Assembly: GCF_007830315.1 (NCBI RefSeq) | Contig: NZ_VLKJ01000005.1 | Location: 1-64,000, forward strand | Reading direction: 5' to 3' | DNA: 64,000 nt | Source: Novosphingobium taihuense | GTDB lineage: Bacteria; Pseudomonadota; Alphaproteobacteria; Sphingomonadales; Sphingomonadaceae | Part shown: positions 51,702 through 60,730 of the stretch, one piece after another | How positions within the stretch are numbered: position 1 is the stretch's first letter | Layout: every line of letters begins with the position of its first letter | Made by a program: the position numbers and the translations under genes | The notes under the pieces: model-generated | Told to the model about the DNA's origin: nothing | What the model saw: the letters and a program-made list of their open reading frames with translations, nothing else | Database searches by the model: none

Positions 51702-53326
51702 GTGATCTGAACCTCGATCGTCGCGGCCTTCTCGGCGCAGGCATCATTGGCGCGGCAAGCTTCGGGCTTGGCACCGGCGCCAGCGCGAAGAATCCCGCCC
51801 CACTCGCCCCCCACATGACCAAGGCGGATTATGCCGGTGCGATGAAGGCGTTTCGCGGCGTCGTCGGGGCTGAATGGGTCTTCGGTGATGAAGAGGCCGT
51901 CGCGCCCTATGCCAAGGTCTATGTCCCTGATCCGATGAACCGCCACGTTCCCATCGGCGCGGTTTGCCCGGAATCGGTCGAGCAGGTGCAGGAACTCGTC
52001 CGGATCGCCAACCAGTACAAGCAGCCGCTCTGGCCAGTCTCCACCGGCAAGAACATGGGCTATGGCATGACAGCACCCGCCACGCCGGGGCAGGTCGTGC
52101 TCGATCTCAAGCGGATGAACCGGATCCTTGAAGTCGATGCCGATCTTGGCACCTGCCTGCTGGAGCCGGGCGTCACCTACCAGCAGCTCAAGGACTATCT
52201 GGTCGAGAACAATATCCCGCTATGGATCGACGTGCCGACCGTGGGGCCGATTGCCTCGCCGGTGGGCAACACGCTCGATCGCGGGGTAGGCTATACGCCT
52301 TATGGCGAGCACTTCATGTTCCAGTGCGGCATGGAAGTGGTGCTGGCTGATGGGCAAGTCATGCGCACAGGCATGGGCTCGATCAAGGGCAGCACGGCCT
52401 GGCAGGCGTTCAAGTGGGGTTACGGACCCTATCTCGACGGGCTGTTCACCCAGTCGAACTTCGGCGTGGTGACCAAGATGGGTCTGTGGCTGATGCCAAA
52501 GCCCCCGGTCTACAAGCCGTTCATGATCCGGCACCCCAACATGGAAGACACGCCGAAGATCATCGAGGCTATGCGCCCGCTGCGCGTCTCCAACCTCGTC
52601 GCCAATTGCAACCTGATGATGAGCGCGTCCTACCAGCTCGCCATGTTCAAGCGCCGCAACGAGATCGTCCCCGATGGTGCGCCGCTGGACGAAGTTTCGC
52701 TGAAGAAGGCGGCCAAGGCCAATGGCCTCGGCATGTGGAACACCTATTTCGCGCTCTACGGCACCGAGCAGACCGTCGGCGCGATCGAGCCGATCATCCG
52801 CGCCAGCCTGACGGCCAGCGGGGGCGAAGTGCTGACCGCGGCCGAGATGGGCGACAACCCATGGTTCCACCACCACGCCACGTTGATGGAAGGCGGGCTG
52901 AACCTGGACGAAATCGGCCTGCTGCGCTGGCGAGGGGCGGGAGGGGGCCTTGCCTGGTTTGCGCCGGTTGCCGCCGCGCGCGGCGTGGAGGCGGAGCGGC
53001 AGACCGCGCTCGCCAGGGAAATCGTCGAGAAATGGGGCTTCGACTATACCGCCGCCTACGCCATCGGCTGGCGTGACCTGCACCACATTCTCGCCCTGCT
53101 GTTCGACAAGTCCGATGCCGAACAGGAGAAGAAGGCAGATTCCTGCTACCGCGAACTGGTCACCCGCTTCGGCGCGCAGGGCTGGGCGAGTTACCGCACC
53201 GGGGTCAACTCGATGGACCTCGTCGCGCAGCAGTACGGGGCCGTGAATCGCGATTTCAACGCCAGGATCAAGCACGCGGTCGACCCCAACGGCATTCTCG
53301 CCCCCGGCAAATCAGGGATCATCTGA
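51698..53326 (+). CDS. VAO-family FAD oxidoreductase (4-cresol dehydrogenase/eugenol hydroxylase-like)
   Basis: A 542-residue flavoprotein. The N-terminus D-R-R-G-L-L-G-A-G-I-I-G is a twin-arginine signal. The FAD-binding PCMH domain shows P-V-S-T-G-K-N-M-G-Y-G near 130 and L-D-R-G-V-G-Y-T-P-Y-G near 200; the C-terminal substrate domain ends N-G-I-L-A-P-G-K. With the cytochrome c gene it should oxidise a para-alkylphenol or related alcohol in the periplasm. I could not identify the covalent FAD-linking Tyr or His with confidence. The SDR gene starts next to its stop. Confidence 0.87.
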   Translation: MSDLNLDRRGLLGAGIIGAASFGLGTGASAKNPAPLAPHMTKADYAGAMKAFRGVVGAEWVFGDEEAVAPYAKVYVPDPMNRHVPIGAVCPESVEQVQELVRIANQYKQPLWPVSTGKNMGYGMTAPATPGQVVLDLKRMNRILEVDADLGTCLLEPGVTYQQLKDYLVENNIPLWIDVPTVGPIASPVGNTLDRGVGYTPYGEHFMFQCGMEVVLADGQVMRTGMGSIKGSTAWQAFKWGYGPYLDGLFTQSNFGVVTKMGLWLMPKPPVYKPFMIRHPNMEDTPKIIEAMRPLRVSNLVANCNLMMSASYQLAMFKRRNEIVPDGAPLDEVSLKKAAKANGLGMWNTYFALYGTEQTVGAIEPIIRASLTASGGEVLTAAEMGDNPWFHHHATLMEGGLNLDEIGLLRWRGAGGGLAWFAPVAAARGVEAERQTALAREIVEKWGFDYTAAYAIGWRDLHHILALLFDKSDAEQEKKADSCYRELVTRFGAQGWASYRTGVNSMDLVAQQYGAVNRDFNARIKHAVDPNGILAPGKSGII

Positions 53327-53327
53327 T

Positions 53328-54080
53328 ATGATGCGCTTCGAAGGAAAGGCCGTCCTCGTGACGGGTGCCGCCACCGGCATTGGCCGTGCAACTGCTCTCG
53401 CATTCGCGCGCGAAGGTGCTGCGGTGATGATCGGCGACATTGACGACCGCGCCGACGAGACCGTAGCGTTGATCCTCGGCGAAGGCGGTCGCGCCGCCTT
53501 TCGCCGCACCGATGTGCGCAAGGCCGCTGATCTCGACGAACTGGTCGCGCAGTGCCTCGACCGGTACGGGAGGATGGATGCAGCGTTCAACAACGCCGGT
53601 GTCCTGCCCCCGCAGCGCCCGATCCATGAGGTGACAGAGGAAGAGCTGGACCTTGCCATCGATGTCGATTTCAAGGGCGTGTTCTTTGCGATGCAGGCGG
53701 AAATCCGCCATTTCCTGAGCGTCGGCGGCGGGGCTATCGTCAACACCGCCAGCGTCGGCGCGCTGATCGCGGACCCCAACATGAGCGCCTATTGCGCGAT
53801 GAAGCACGCGGTTTCGGGTCTGACCAAGGCGGCGGCGGTGGAATATGCGCAACAAGGTATCCGCGTGAACGCCATCGCGCCGGGCTTCGTGGTGACGCCG
53901 ATGACCCAGCACTGGGCTGACAGCAACGCCTTCACCGACATGTTCTTCGCCCAGAACATCTCCGGCCGCGCCGCTCGCCCCGAGGAAATTGCCCCCACCG
54001 TGCTTCACCTTTGCTCCGACGGCGCAAGCTTCATCAACGGGGCGACCTTCACCATCGATGGCGGCCAGACGGCCCATTGA
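53328..54080 (+). CDS. SDR-family oxidoreductase
   Basis: A 250-residue SDR with T-G-A-A-T-G-I-G, N-N-A-G and the active site Y-C-A-M-K. The Asp that follows the second strand (M-I-G-D-I-D-D) favours NAD over NADP. It overlaps no gene but starts 1 nt after the VAO stop and is followed 11 nt later by the MBL gene. Likely to oxidise the hydroxyl product of the VAO/cytochrome pair or to reduce a ketone in that path. Confidence 0.86.
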   Translation: MMRFEGKAVLVTGAATGIGRATALAFAREGAAVMIGDIDDRADETVALILGEGGRAAFRRTDVRKAADLDELVAQCLDRYGRMDAAFNNAGVLPPQRPIHEVTEEELDLAIDVDFKGVFFAMQAEIRHFLSVGGGAIVNTASVGALIADPNMSAYCAMKHAVSGLTKAAAVEYAQQGIRVNAIAPGFVVTPMTQHWADSNAFTDMFFAQNISGRAARPEEIAPTVLHLCSDGASFINGATFTIDGGQTAH

Positions 54081-54091
54081 GGAGACACACC

Positions 54092-54970
54092 ATGCGCAAG
54101 TTCATCGCATTGCTCGCAGCGTCAGCGCTTTCCATCTGCGCAGCACAGGCGAAACCCTTGGATTACAAGGTCATACCGACCAGCCCGGTCAGCATGGTCG
54201 CCAATGTCACGCTGATCACCGGTGAGAAGGACGCAGTGCTGGTCGACGTGCCCTTCGCCCGCTCCGATGCCATGCGCGTTGCCGCCGAAGTGCTCGACAG
54301 CGGCAAGAGCCTGAAGGCGATCATCATCACGCACGATCACCCCGATCACTTCTTCGGGCTCGACGTGCTGCAGGATGCTTTCCCCGACGCGAAGATCATC
54401 GCCAATCCGGTGGCGGCCAAGGACATGGGCCGCTCGATCCCGATCAAGTTCAAGCGCTGGAGCGGCCAGCTTGGCACCAATGCGCCCAAGCGCCCGGTTC
54501 AGCCCGTTGCGATGACCGGTGACAGCTTCGATCTTGAAGGTCACAGGCTGCAGGTCATGGGGCCGATGCAGGGCGACCATGTTCATTCGACCGTCGTCTG
54601 GGACGAGGAAACACGCACCCTGATCGCGGGCGACGTGCTCTACAACGGTGTCTACGTCTGGCTCGGCGAACACGGCCCCGCCCAGTACGACGCATGGCTC
54701 AAGGTGCTGGATCAACTGGAAGCGCTGAATCCGGTGCGGGTCGTTGCAGGCCACTCGAAGCCCGGCCTTCCCGATGACAGCATGAGCATCGGCTGGACCC
54801 GCGCCTATATCAAGGCCTTCGCCGATGCGCGCAGCCGGTCGAAGACCTCGAAGGAACTCGCCGCGATCATGGCCGCGAAGTATCCCAATGCCACCGAAGT
54901 CTACGGCGGTTTCCTGCTGGGCATCTCCAGCCAGGTTGGCGCGGGCGAGATTCCGCCTTGGGATGAATGA
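54092..54970 (+). CDS. Secreted MBL-fold metallo-hydrolase
   Basis: A 292-residue protein. A signal peptide is evident (R-K-F-I-A-L-L-A-A-S-A-L-S then A-A-Q-A). The metal motif is H-D-H-P-D-H (residues about 92-97) with a later G-D-H-V-H and G-H-S-K. It belongs to the metallo-beta-lactamase superfamily, of the type near quinoprotein or lactonase genes. GGAGACACACC precedes the ATG. It closes the plus operon and probably works in the periplasm on an ester, lactone or thioester. Confidence 0.82.
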   Translation: MRKFIALLAASALSICAAQAKPLDYKVIPTSPVSMVANVTLITGEKDAVLVDVPFARSDAMRVAAEVLDSGKSLKAIIITHDHPDHFFGLDVLQDAFPDAKIIANPVAAKDMGRSIPIKFKRWSGQLGTNAPKRPVQPVAMTGDSFDLEGHRLQVMGPMQGDHVHSTVVWDEETRTLIAGDVLYNGVYVWLGEHGPAQYDAWLKVLDQLEALNPVRVVAGHSKPGLPDDSMSIGWTRAYIKAFADARSRSKTSKELAAIMAAKYPNATEVYGGFLLGISSQVGAGEIPPWDE

Positions 54971-54988
54971 GCCAGTCCAGCGCCGCCT

Positions 54989-55756
54989 TCAGGTCGCCAG
55001 CGAGATATAACCCAGCTGCGCGGCCTTGAAGACGGTCTGACTGCGGTTGACCGCGTTCAGCTTCATCGAGGCGTTGTGAATGTGGAACCGCACCGTGGCG
55101 CGGCTGCGGCCCATGATCATGCTGATTTCAAGGTCGGTCTTGCCGATGGCTGCCCAGCGAAGGCATTCGACCTCGCGCTTGGACAGGCGCGAGCCCGAGG
55201 GCAGAGCCTGGGCCGAGCCCATCGCATGGACATAGCTGGCGATGAAGGTCCGGGCATAGATACCGAAGGCATCGCCGTTCTCGAGGAACACGTCGTCCAG
55301 CTCGGTTAACTCGGGGTCGAGGGGGTTAAAGCTGACCGCACCGATCTGCCCGAACGGCAGGTGCACGGGCACCACGATGGCCGCGCGCGTCATCGCCCGC
55401 GTCTCGAAGTTTGTGAGGTCGATCGCGGTCAGGTAATGGTTCGGCTGGCGGGTGTGAAAGCCGTTTGCGTTGACCCAGAACGGCTCGCTCTCGAACCGGC
55501 AGGCCGATGTCAGCGGCGAATCCAGCGCGATCCTTGAATTGCGCCACCACACCTTCTCGTCGTTCCAGCCGAATACGTCGCGCGCCAGGATGTTGCCATC
55601 GGCATCTACCGGCGTGCGCTTGTCCGCAATGTCGTGAGCCGGGGCCGCACGCATTCCGGCACTGGTCGCGATCTGGTGCAGGGCCTCAGCCGCGCGGCGC
55701 ACGTCCTGCGATGTGCTGATCCTGACCGAATCGATGGACTCCACCGAAAGCTGCAA
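54989..55756 (-). CDS. LuxR-family regulator with autoinducer-binding-like N-terminus
   Basis: A 255-residue regulator. Residues about 15-165 resemble the autoinducer-binding domain (W-W-R-N, F-G-Q-I-G-A-V-S-F-N) and the last 65 hold the HTH (L-S-K-R-E-V-E-C-L-R-W-A, then M-G-R-S-R-A-T-V-R-F-H). It starts at TTG behind AGGAGAGG. It converges with the MBL gene and diverges from the ACAD gene over 144 nt. There is no LuxI-type synthase in the window, so it is a solo LuxR, possibly sensing a substrate or plant-like signal. Confidence 0.82.
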   Translation of the reverse strand: MQLSVESIDSVRISTSQDVRRAAEALHQIATSAGMRAAPAHDIADKRTPVDADGNILARDVFGWNDEKVWWRNSRIALDSPLTSACRFESEPFWVNANGFHTRQPNHYLTAIDLTNFETRAMTRAAIVVPVHLPFGQIGAVSFNPLDPELTELDDVFLENGDAFGIYARTFIASYVHAMGSAQALPSGSRLSKREVECLRWAAIGKTDLEISMIMGRSRATVRFHIHNASMKLNAVNRSQTVFKAAQLGYISLAT

Positions 55757-55900
55757 CTCACCTCTCCTGTCCTTATGGCCGTACCCATACCGGGCGCAGC
55801 TTCTGGAAACAACGACGCTATTGCCGCAGACGCCTAGTCATTTGCGCAGCATGGCGAGCCGTGCGAACTTGTTACAGGTCATGCCCTTGAGGAGAGGGAC

Positions 55901-56998
55901 GTGAATTTCGACCTGAACGAAGACGAGGAAATGCTCAAGGCACTGGCCGAGCGTTTCGTCGACGACAATTACGACCTTGATCGCCGCCGGGCCTATCTTG
56001 GTGGACCGAACGGCTTTTCGCCACAGATGTGGGCCCTGCTGGCCGAACTGGGCCTTGTTGCGGCCCCGCTTTCGTTCGAGAGTGGCGGCATGTCGCTCGA
56101 TGCCACGGCCATCGCCACGGTGTTTCAGGCGCTCGGCAAGGGCCTCGTGGTCGAACCGCTGATCGAAAACGTTATGGTCGCAGCCCGACTTTTCGAGCGC
56201 GTCGCTCCCGCCGAGCTTGCCACGCAGTGGATGGATGCGCTCGCCATGGGCACGCGCCGTCTTGCCCTGGCCCACGCCGAACAGGGCGCACGCGGTGGGC
56301 GTACTTTCGTGGAGACCCGCGCCAATGCGGACGGATCGCTGACCGGCGCCAAGTCCTGCGTTCCTGCAGGTGCCGGGGTTGACGGCTACATCGTCTCCGC
56401 CCGCGATAGCGGCTCGGCCACCGATGACGCCGGCGTTGCTCTCTATCTCGTCGCCGCCGACGCACCCGGCCTGTCGCCCAATCCCTGGCGCATGGTCGAT
56501 GGCTCGCTCGCCGTCGCGCTCTCGCTCGATGCAGCGCCCGCCCTGCGCCTCGGCGGTTCGCCGGCCGATGTGGCCGAAGTGGGCGTGCTCGCCTCGCTCG
56601 CCCGCTCGGCCGAAGCGCTGGGCGTGATGCAGTCGCTGTTTGATGCTACGCTCGATTACCTGCGCACCCGCCAGCAGTTCGGCACGCCGCTCGGCTCGTT
56701 CCAGGCGATCCAGCACCGCATGGTCGCGCAATATGCCGCGATCGAGCAGGGCCGCGCGCTGCTCGATCTCGCCATCGTCAGCCAGGGGTCGGACAGCTTT
56801 GCTGCCGCCGTCGATGGCCTGCGCGCTTTCGTTGCTCCGGCCTCGGTCGAGCTTGGTCACGAGATGATCCAGTTCCACGGCGGCATGGGCGTCACCGATG
56901 AGCTGTTCATCGGCCACGGACACAAGCGCCTGCTGATGCTCTCGCGCTGGCCAGACGATGGCGTTGCCGCGCTCGACCGCTTCGCCGGAGCCCGCTGA
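55901..56998 (+). CDS. Acyl-CoA dehydrogenase
   Basis: A 365-residue ACAD of the short-partner style, with N-F-D-L-N-E-D-E at the start, R-Q-Q-F-G-T-P-L-G-S-F-Q-A-I-Q-H and Q-F-H-G-G-M-G-V-T-D-E-L near the end, and no strong central flavin-loop motif. The start is GTG behind AGGAGAGGG. It stands between the LuxR-family regulator and the aldehyde dehydrogenase, with 98 nt and a hairpin before the latter. It may need a partner subunit encoded elsewhere. Confidence 0.83.
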   Translation: MNFDLNEDEEMLKALAERFVDDNYDLDRRRAYLGGPNGFSPQMWALLAELGLVAAPLSFESGGMSLDATAIATVFQALGKGLVVEPLIENVMVAARLFERVAPAELATQWMDALAMGTRRLALAHAEQGARGGRTFVETRANADGSLTGAKSCVPAGAGVDGYIVSARDSGSATDDAGVALYLVAADAPGLSPNPWRMVDGSLAVALSLDAAPALRLGGSPADVAEVGVLASLARSAEALGVMQSLFDATLDYLRTRQQFGTPLGSFQAIQHRMVAQYAAIEQGRALLDLAIVSQGSDSFAAAVDGLRAFVAPASVELGHEMIQFHGGMGVTDELFIGHGHKRLLMLSRWPDDGVAALDRFAGAR

Positions 56999-57055
56999 CG
57001 CCCCCGGTCTATCCTTCCAAGGTACAATTGGCGGCGCGCTGATGCAGGCGCATGT

Positions 57056-57087
57056 TCCGGGTCGATCTCAACGACAATCGACCCGGA
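57056..57087 (+). promoter_or_regulatory. 11-bp perfect hairpin overlapping the ALDH ribosome-binding site
   Basis: TCCGGGTCGAT at 57056-57066 and ATCGACCCGGA at 57077-57087 enclose a 10-nt loop. The right arm and the next base supply GGAG at 57085-57088, the best-spaced Shine-Dalgarno site for the ATG at 57097. It may be an operator in DNA, or a translation-controlling hairpin in RNA. Confidence 0.5.
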
Positions 57088-57096
57088 GTACCGAGG

Positions 57097-58617
57097 ATGT
57101 TGCAGCAGGCCCTTAGCCAGTTCACTGGCGTATCGCTCATTCGCGAAAAGTTCGACAACTTCATCGGCGGCAAGTGGGTTGCCCCGGTCAAGGGTGCGTA
57201 CTTCGACAATATCTCGCCGGTGACCGGCCAGGTCGTGTGCAAGGTGGCGCGGGGCACGGCAGAGGATATCGAGCTGGCGCTCGACGCCGCACACGCCGCC
57301 AAGGACGCGTGGGGGAAGATGTCCACCACCGAGCGCTCCAACATCCTGCTCAAGGTCGCCGACAAGCTGGAGGCCAACCTCGATCTCCTCGCGATGGCCG
57401 AGACGATCGACAACGGCAAGCCGATCCGCGAGACGACCGCTGCCGACATTCCGCTCGCCATCGATCACTTCCGCTATTTCGCCGCCTGCGTGCGGGCGCA
57501 GGAAGGCTCGATCGCCGAGATCGATCACGACACTGTTGCCTACCACTTCCATGAACCGCTGGGCGTGGTCGGCCAGATCATCCCGTGGAACTTCCCGATC
57601 CTGATGGCGGCATGGAAGCTCGCTCCTGCGCTTGCCGCAGGCAACTGCGTGGTGCTGAAGCCCGCCGAACAGACCCCGATGTCGATCCTCGTGCTCGCTG
57701 AACTCATCGCCGACATTCTGCCGGCAGGCACGCTCAACATCGTCAACGGCTTCGGCATCGAAGCAGGCAAGCCGCTCGCCACCAACAAGCGCATCGCCAA
57801 GATCGCGTTTACGGGCGAGACGACGACTGGCCGCCTGATCATGCAGTATGCGTCCGAGAACCTGATCCCCTGCACGCTGGAACTGGGCGGCAAGAGCCCG
57901 AACATCTTCTTTGCCGACGTGATGGATCACGACGACGACTTCCTCGACAAGGCGCTCGAAGGCTTCACCATGTTCGCGCTCAACCAGGGCGAGGTCTGCA
58001 CCTGCCCGAGCCGCGCTCTGGTGCACGAGTCGATCTATGACCGCTTCATGGAAAAGGCGATTGCCCGCGTCGAGGCAATCAAGCTCGGCAGCCCGCTCGA
58101 TGCCGGAACGATGATCGGCGCGCAGGCTTCGAACGACCAGATGGAGAAGATCCTCTCCTACATCCAGATCGGCCGCGACGAGGGCGCCAAGGTTCTGACC
58201 GGCGGCGAGCGTGCCATGCATGAGGGCGATCTGGCGCAGGGCTACTATGTGCAGCCGACCGTGCTCGAAGGCCACAACAAGATGCGCGTCTTCCAGGAAG
58301 AGATCTTCGGTCCGGTCCTTGCCGTGACCAAGTTCTCGACCGACGAGGAAGCGCTCGAGATCGCCAACGACACGCTCTACGGCCTTGGCGCCGGCGTGTG
58401 GACCCGCGACGGAACCCGCGCCTACCGCTTCGGCCGCGGCATCCAGGCGGGCCGCGTGTGGACCAACTGCTATCACGCCTATCCGGCCCACGCCGCTTTC
58501 GGTGGCTACAAGCAGTCGGGCATCGGGCGCGAAACGCACAAGATGATGCTCGATCACTACCAACAGACCAAGAACCTGCTGGTCAGCTACAGCCCCAAGA
58601 AGCTCGGGTTCTTCTGA
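57097..58617 (+). CDS. NAD-dependent aldehyde dehydrogenase (ExaC/AldA-like)
   Basis: A 506-residue ALDH with [16 protein letters not shown] and catalytic Cys 301 in Q-G-E-V-C-T-C. Length and the C-T-C variant match the ExaC-type enzymes that oxidise aldehydes made by periplasmic alcohol dehydrogenases. ATG 57097 follows the GGAG in the hairpin. The EthD and DUF779 genes follow, and a terminator hairpin lies at 58.67 kb. DUF779 genes are typically adjacent to this ALDH type. Confidence 0.9.
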   Translation: MLQQALSQFTGVSLIREKFDNFIGGKWVAPVKGAYFDNISPVTGQVVCKVARGTAEDIELALDAAHAAKDAWGKMSTTERSNILLKVADKLEANLDLLAMAETIDNGKPIRETTAADIPLAIDHFRYFAACVRAQEGSIAEIDHDTVAYHFHEPLGVVGQIIPWNFPILMAAWKLAPALAAGNCVVLKPAEQTPMSILVLAELIADILPAGTLNIVNGFGIEAGKPLATNKRIAKIAFTGETTTGRLIMQYASENLIPCTLELGGKSPNIFFADVMDHDDDFLDKALEGFTMFALNQGEVCTCPSRALVHESIYDRFMEKAIARVEAIKLGSPLDAGTMIGAQASNDQMEKILSYIQIGRDEGAKVLTGGERAMHEGDLAQGYYVQPTVLEGHNKMRVFQEEIFGPVLAVTKFSTDEEALEIANDTLYGLGAGVWTRDGTRAYRFGRGIQAGRVWTNCYHAYPAHAAFGGYKQSGIGRETHKMMLDHYQQTKNLLVSYSPKKLGFF

Positions 58618-58668
58618 GGCTGGCCTGAATGATACCCCAAACAATTCTGGCGTGATCGCTGGGCGGGA

Positions 58669-58708
58669 GACGGCGCGGTGCAGGGAGGAAGGTCCCGCCC
58701 GCGCCGTC
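58669..58708 (+). terminator. 10-bp stem after the ALDH gene, terminator-like
   Basis: GACGGCGCGG at 58669-58678 pairs with CCGCGCCGTC at 58699-58708; the loop itself contains a GGGA/TCCC mini-stem. The stem is followed by ACCGTTTGTGTT, a modest T-rich tract. It lies 51 nt after the ALDH stop and before the EthD gene, so the downstream genes may have their own promoter or depend on read-through. Confidence 0.5.
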
Positions 58709-58784
58709 ACCGTTTGTGTTCTGCCCTTTGCCAATGCGCCACAAGAGCGCAAAGATGAAGCGACAACAATGAGAGGATGAACGG

Positions 58785-59093
58785 ATGGCCCAGGTCGTCG
58801 TCAACGTGTTCTACAACGCCCCAACCGATGCGGAGGCGTTCGAGGCCTATTACTTCGGCACGCACATGCCCATTGCCGAAAAGATTCCGTCGGTTGAAAA
58901 AGTGGTCCTACTCAAGGGCCTGCCCGGACCTGATGGCAGCCCTCCGCCATACTACCGCCTGACGCAGATCTGGTTCGCCGATGCCGCCGCGATGGCCGCG
59001 GGCATGGGCTCGGTCGAAGCGCAGGCGGCCACCGGCGACATTCCGAACTTCGCCACGGGCGGCGCTTCGGTCATGATATCGGAGGCAGGGTGA
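58785..59093 (+). CDS. EthD-family protein
   Basis: A 102-residue ferredoxin-like fold of the EthD type: V-N-V-F-Y-N-A-P-T-D at the start, Y-Y-F-G-T-H-M-P-I-A-E-K in the middle with the conserved His, and A-A-A-M-A-A-G-M-G-S. These dimeric alpha/beta barrel proteins act in diverse oxidations or hydrations. Its stop overlaps the GTG of DUF779. Confidence 0.82.
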   Translation: MAQVVVNVFYNAPTDAEAFEAYYFGTHMPIAEKIPSVEKVVLLKGLPGPDGSPPPYYRLTQIWFADAAAMAAGMGSVEAQAATGDIPNFATGGASVMISEAG

Positions 59094-59515
59094 GCGACCT
59101 GCCGCCCCGCATTCTGAACACGCCCGAGGCCGGGGAGTGGATTTCCCGGCTGACGGCAACCCATGGGCCGCTGATGTTCCACCAGTCGGGCGGCTGCTGC
59201 GATGGCTCTGCCCCGATGTGCTTCGTCGCCGGGGAATTCCGCGTCGGCGGGCAGGACGTGCTGCTTGGCCATGTTGCTGAAGCCACGCCGGTGTGGATCG
59301 GGGCCGCGCAGTTCGAATACTGGCGTCACACGCAGGTCACCATCGATGTCGTGCCGGGACGGGGTGCGGGCATGAGCCTTGAGGCGCCCGAAGGGGTCCG
59401 CTTCATTGTTCGCAGCCGGGTCTTCACCGATGAGGAGAGCGCTGCGCTCGAAGCGGCTGGCGAACCCTTGCGCGGCGATGCGCCAGCGCTTGGCGAAGGC
59501 GCACTATCGCCCTAA
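59090..59515 (+). CDS. DUF779-family protein
   Basis: A 141-residue protein with the family signature H-Q-S-G-G-C-C-D-G-S-A-P-M-C (Cys-rich centre) and F-E-Y-W-R-H-T-Q near the end. DUF779 proteins sit next to aldehyde dehydrogenases in many bacteria and are needed for acetaldehyde/ethanol handling in some; the cysteines could bind metal. It starts at GTG overlapping the EthD stop. Confidence 0.84.
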   Translation: MSDLPPRILNTPEAGEWISRLTATHGPLMFHQSGGCCDGSAPMCFVAGEFRVGGQDVLLGHVAEATPVWIGAAQFEYWRHTQVTIDVVPGRGAGMSLEAPEGVRFIVRSRVFTDEESAALEAAGEPLRGDAPALGEGALSP

Positions 59516-59551
59516 GCTGGCAAATGCAGGAGAACCCGCAAGAGGTCGCCC

Positions 59552-60730
59552 ATGGAGGATGCAGTGATGGAAATGGCGACGGAGATGGCGACATCTGGCG
59601 ATGATGCGCGGATGATCGCTTGCACGTCGCGTGCCGCCGATCCGCAGGCTGCAGTTGCCGAACTTGCCGAAGGCTTGGATGGCCGCAAGCTCGCAGGCGC
59701 GCTGCTGTTCTGCTCCAACGCCTATCCGCGCGAAGCCCTGCAGCAGGCCCTGGCCGAGCGCATGCCAGATGTCCGTCTCTATGGCTGCACCAGCGCGGGC
59801 GAACTGACCGAGCAGGGCTACGATACCCATTCGGTCGTCCTCATCGGCTTTCCCGAAGGGCCGTTTTCGATGGCCTCGCTGCGCTTCGACGATCTCGACC
59901 GCTTCGATCCCGCCGCCGCCCAGGGCGCGATCCGCCAGCTTGTTGCCCAGTCCCGGCGCGACAACGGCGCGGGCGAGGGGCTCCATCAGGTCGCCCTGTT
60001 CTTCGTCGATGGCCTGTCCCACCGCGAGGAACTGCTGACGATGACCGCGCAGCACGCGCTGGGCGATATCCAGCTCATCGGCGGATCGAGCGGTGATGGC
60101 CTGTCGTTCCGGGATACGGCGATCTTCCACGAAGGCGCCTTCCACAAGGACGCCGCCGTGATCGTCCTGCTCACCAGCCGCCGCCCCATGCACGTCTTCT
60201 GCAAGAGCTTCTACCGCCCTGGTCCGGCCAAGATGGTGATCACCGAGGCCGATGCTGAATCGCGCGTTGTCACCGAAATCAACGCTGCGCCTGCTGCCGA
60301 GGAATACCGTCGCCTTGCCGGCAGCCCGCTATCCGAGCTCAACGCCCAGTTCTTCGCCGCCTATCCCCCGATCGTGCGCACCGGCGGCCAGTTCCACGTC
60401 CGCTCGATTCAGACCGCGAACGACGACGGTTCGCTGACCTTCTACTGCGCGATCGATACCGGAGTGGTTCTCTCGATCGGCGAGCCGGTGGACCGGCTCG
60501 CGGAAATGGAAGTTCTATTTGACGAGATCGGCCGCAAGGTGGGCGAGATCGACCACGTCGTCGGCTTCGATTGCGTGCTCAATCGCTTGGACGCCGAAGA
60601 CCGCCAGCAGGCAGGCGCGGTCTCGCGGATGTACGTCGCCAACCGCGTGTTCGGCTTCAACACTTATGGCGAACAGTTCCGCGCCGCGCACATGAACCAG
60701 ACCTTCACCGGTCTTGCGGTCGGCCGATGA
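59552..60730 (+). CDS. FIST-domain sensor protein
   Basis: A 392-residue protein with FIST N-terminal and C-terminal domains (A-L-L-F-C-S-N-A-Y-P, V-R-L-Y-G-C-T-S-A-G-E, and V-A-L-F-F-V-D-G-L). FIST proteins are thought to sense small ligands and pass the signal to a partner kinase or c-di-GMP enzyme. Its stop overlaps the histidine kinase ATG (ATGA), so the two are coupled and probably interact. Confidence 0.88.
   Translation: MEDAVMEMATEMATSGDDARMIACTSRAADPQAAVAELAEGLDGRKLAGALLFCSNAYPREALQQALAERMPDVRLYGCTSAGELTEQGYDTHSVVLIGFPEGPFSMASLRFDDLDRFDPAAAQGAIRQLVAQSRRDNGAGEGLHQVALFFVDGLSHREELLTMTAQHALGDIQLIGGSSGDGLSFRDTAIFHEGAFHKDAAVIVLLTSRRPMHVFCKSFYRPGPAKMVITEADAESRVVTEINAAPAAEEYRRLAGSPLSELNAQFFAAYPPIVRTGGQFHVRSIQTANDDGSLTFYCAIDTGVVLSIGEPVDRLAEMEVLFDEIGRKVGEIDHVVGFDCVLNRLDAEDRQQAGAVSRMYVANRVFGFNTYGEQFRAAHMNQTFTGLAVGR

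Noticed and set aside
56857..58752. 631-codon minus-strand frame opposite the aldehyde dehydrogenase
   Set aside because: Antisense shadow of the ALDH gene; no motifs and no start signal.
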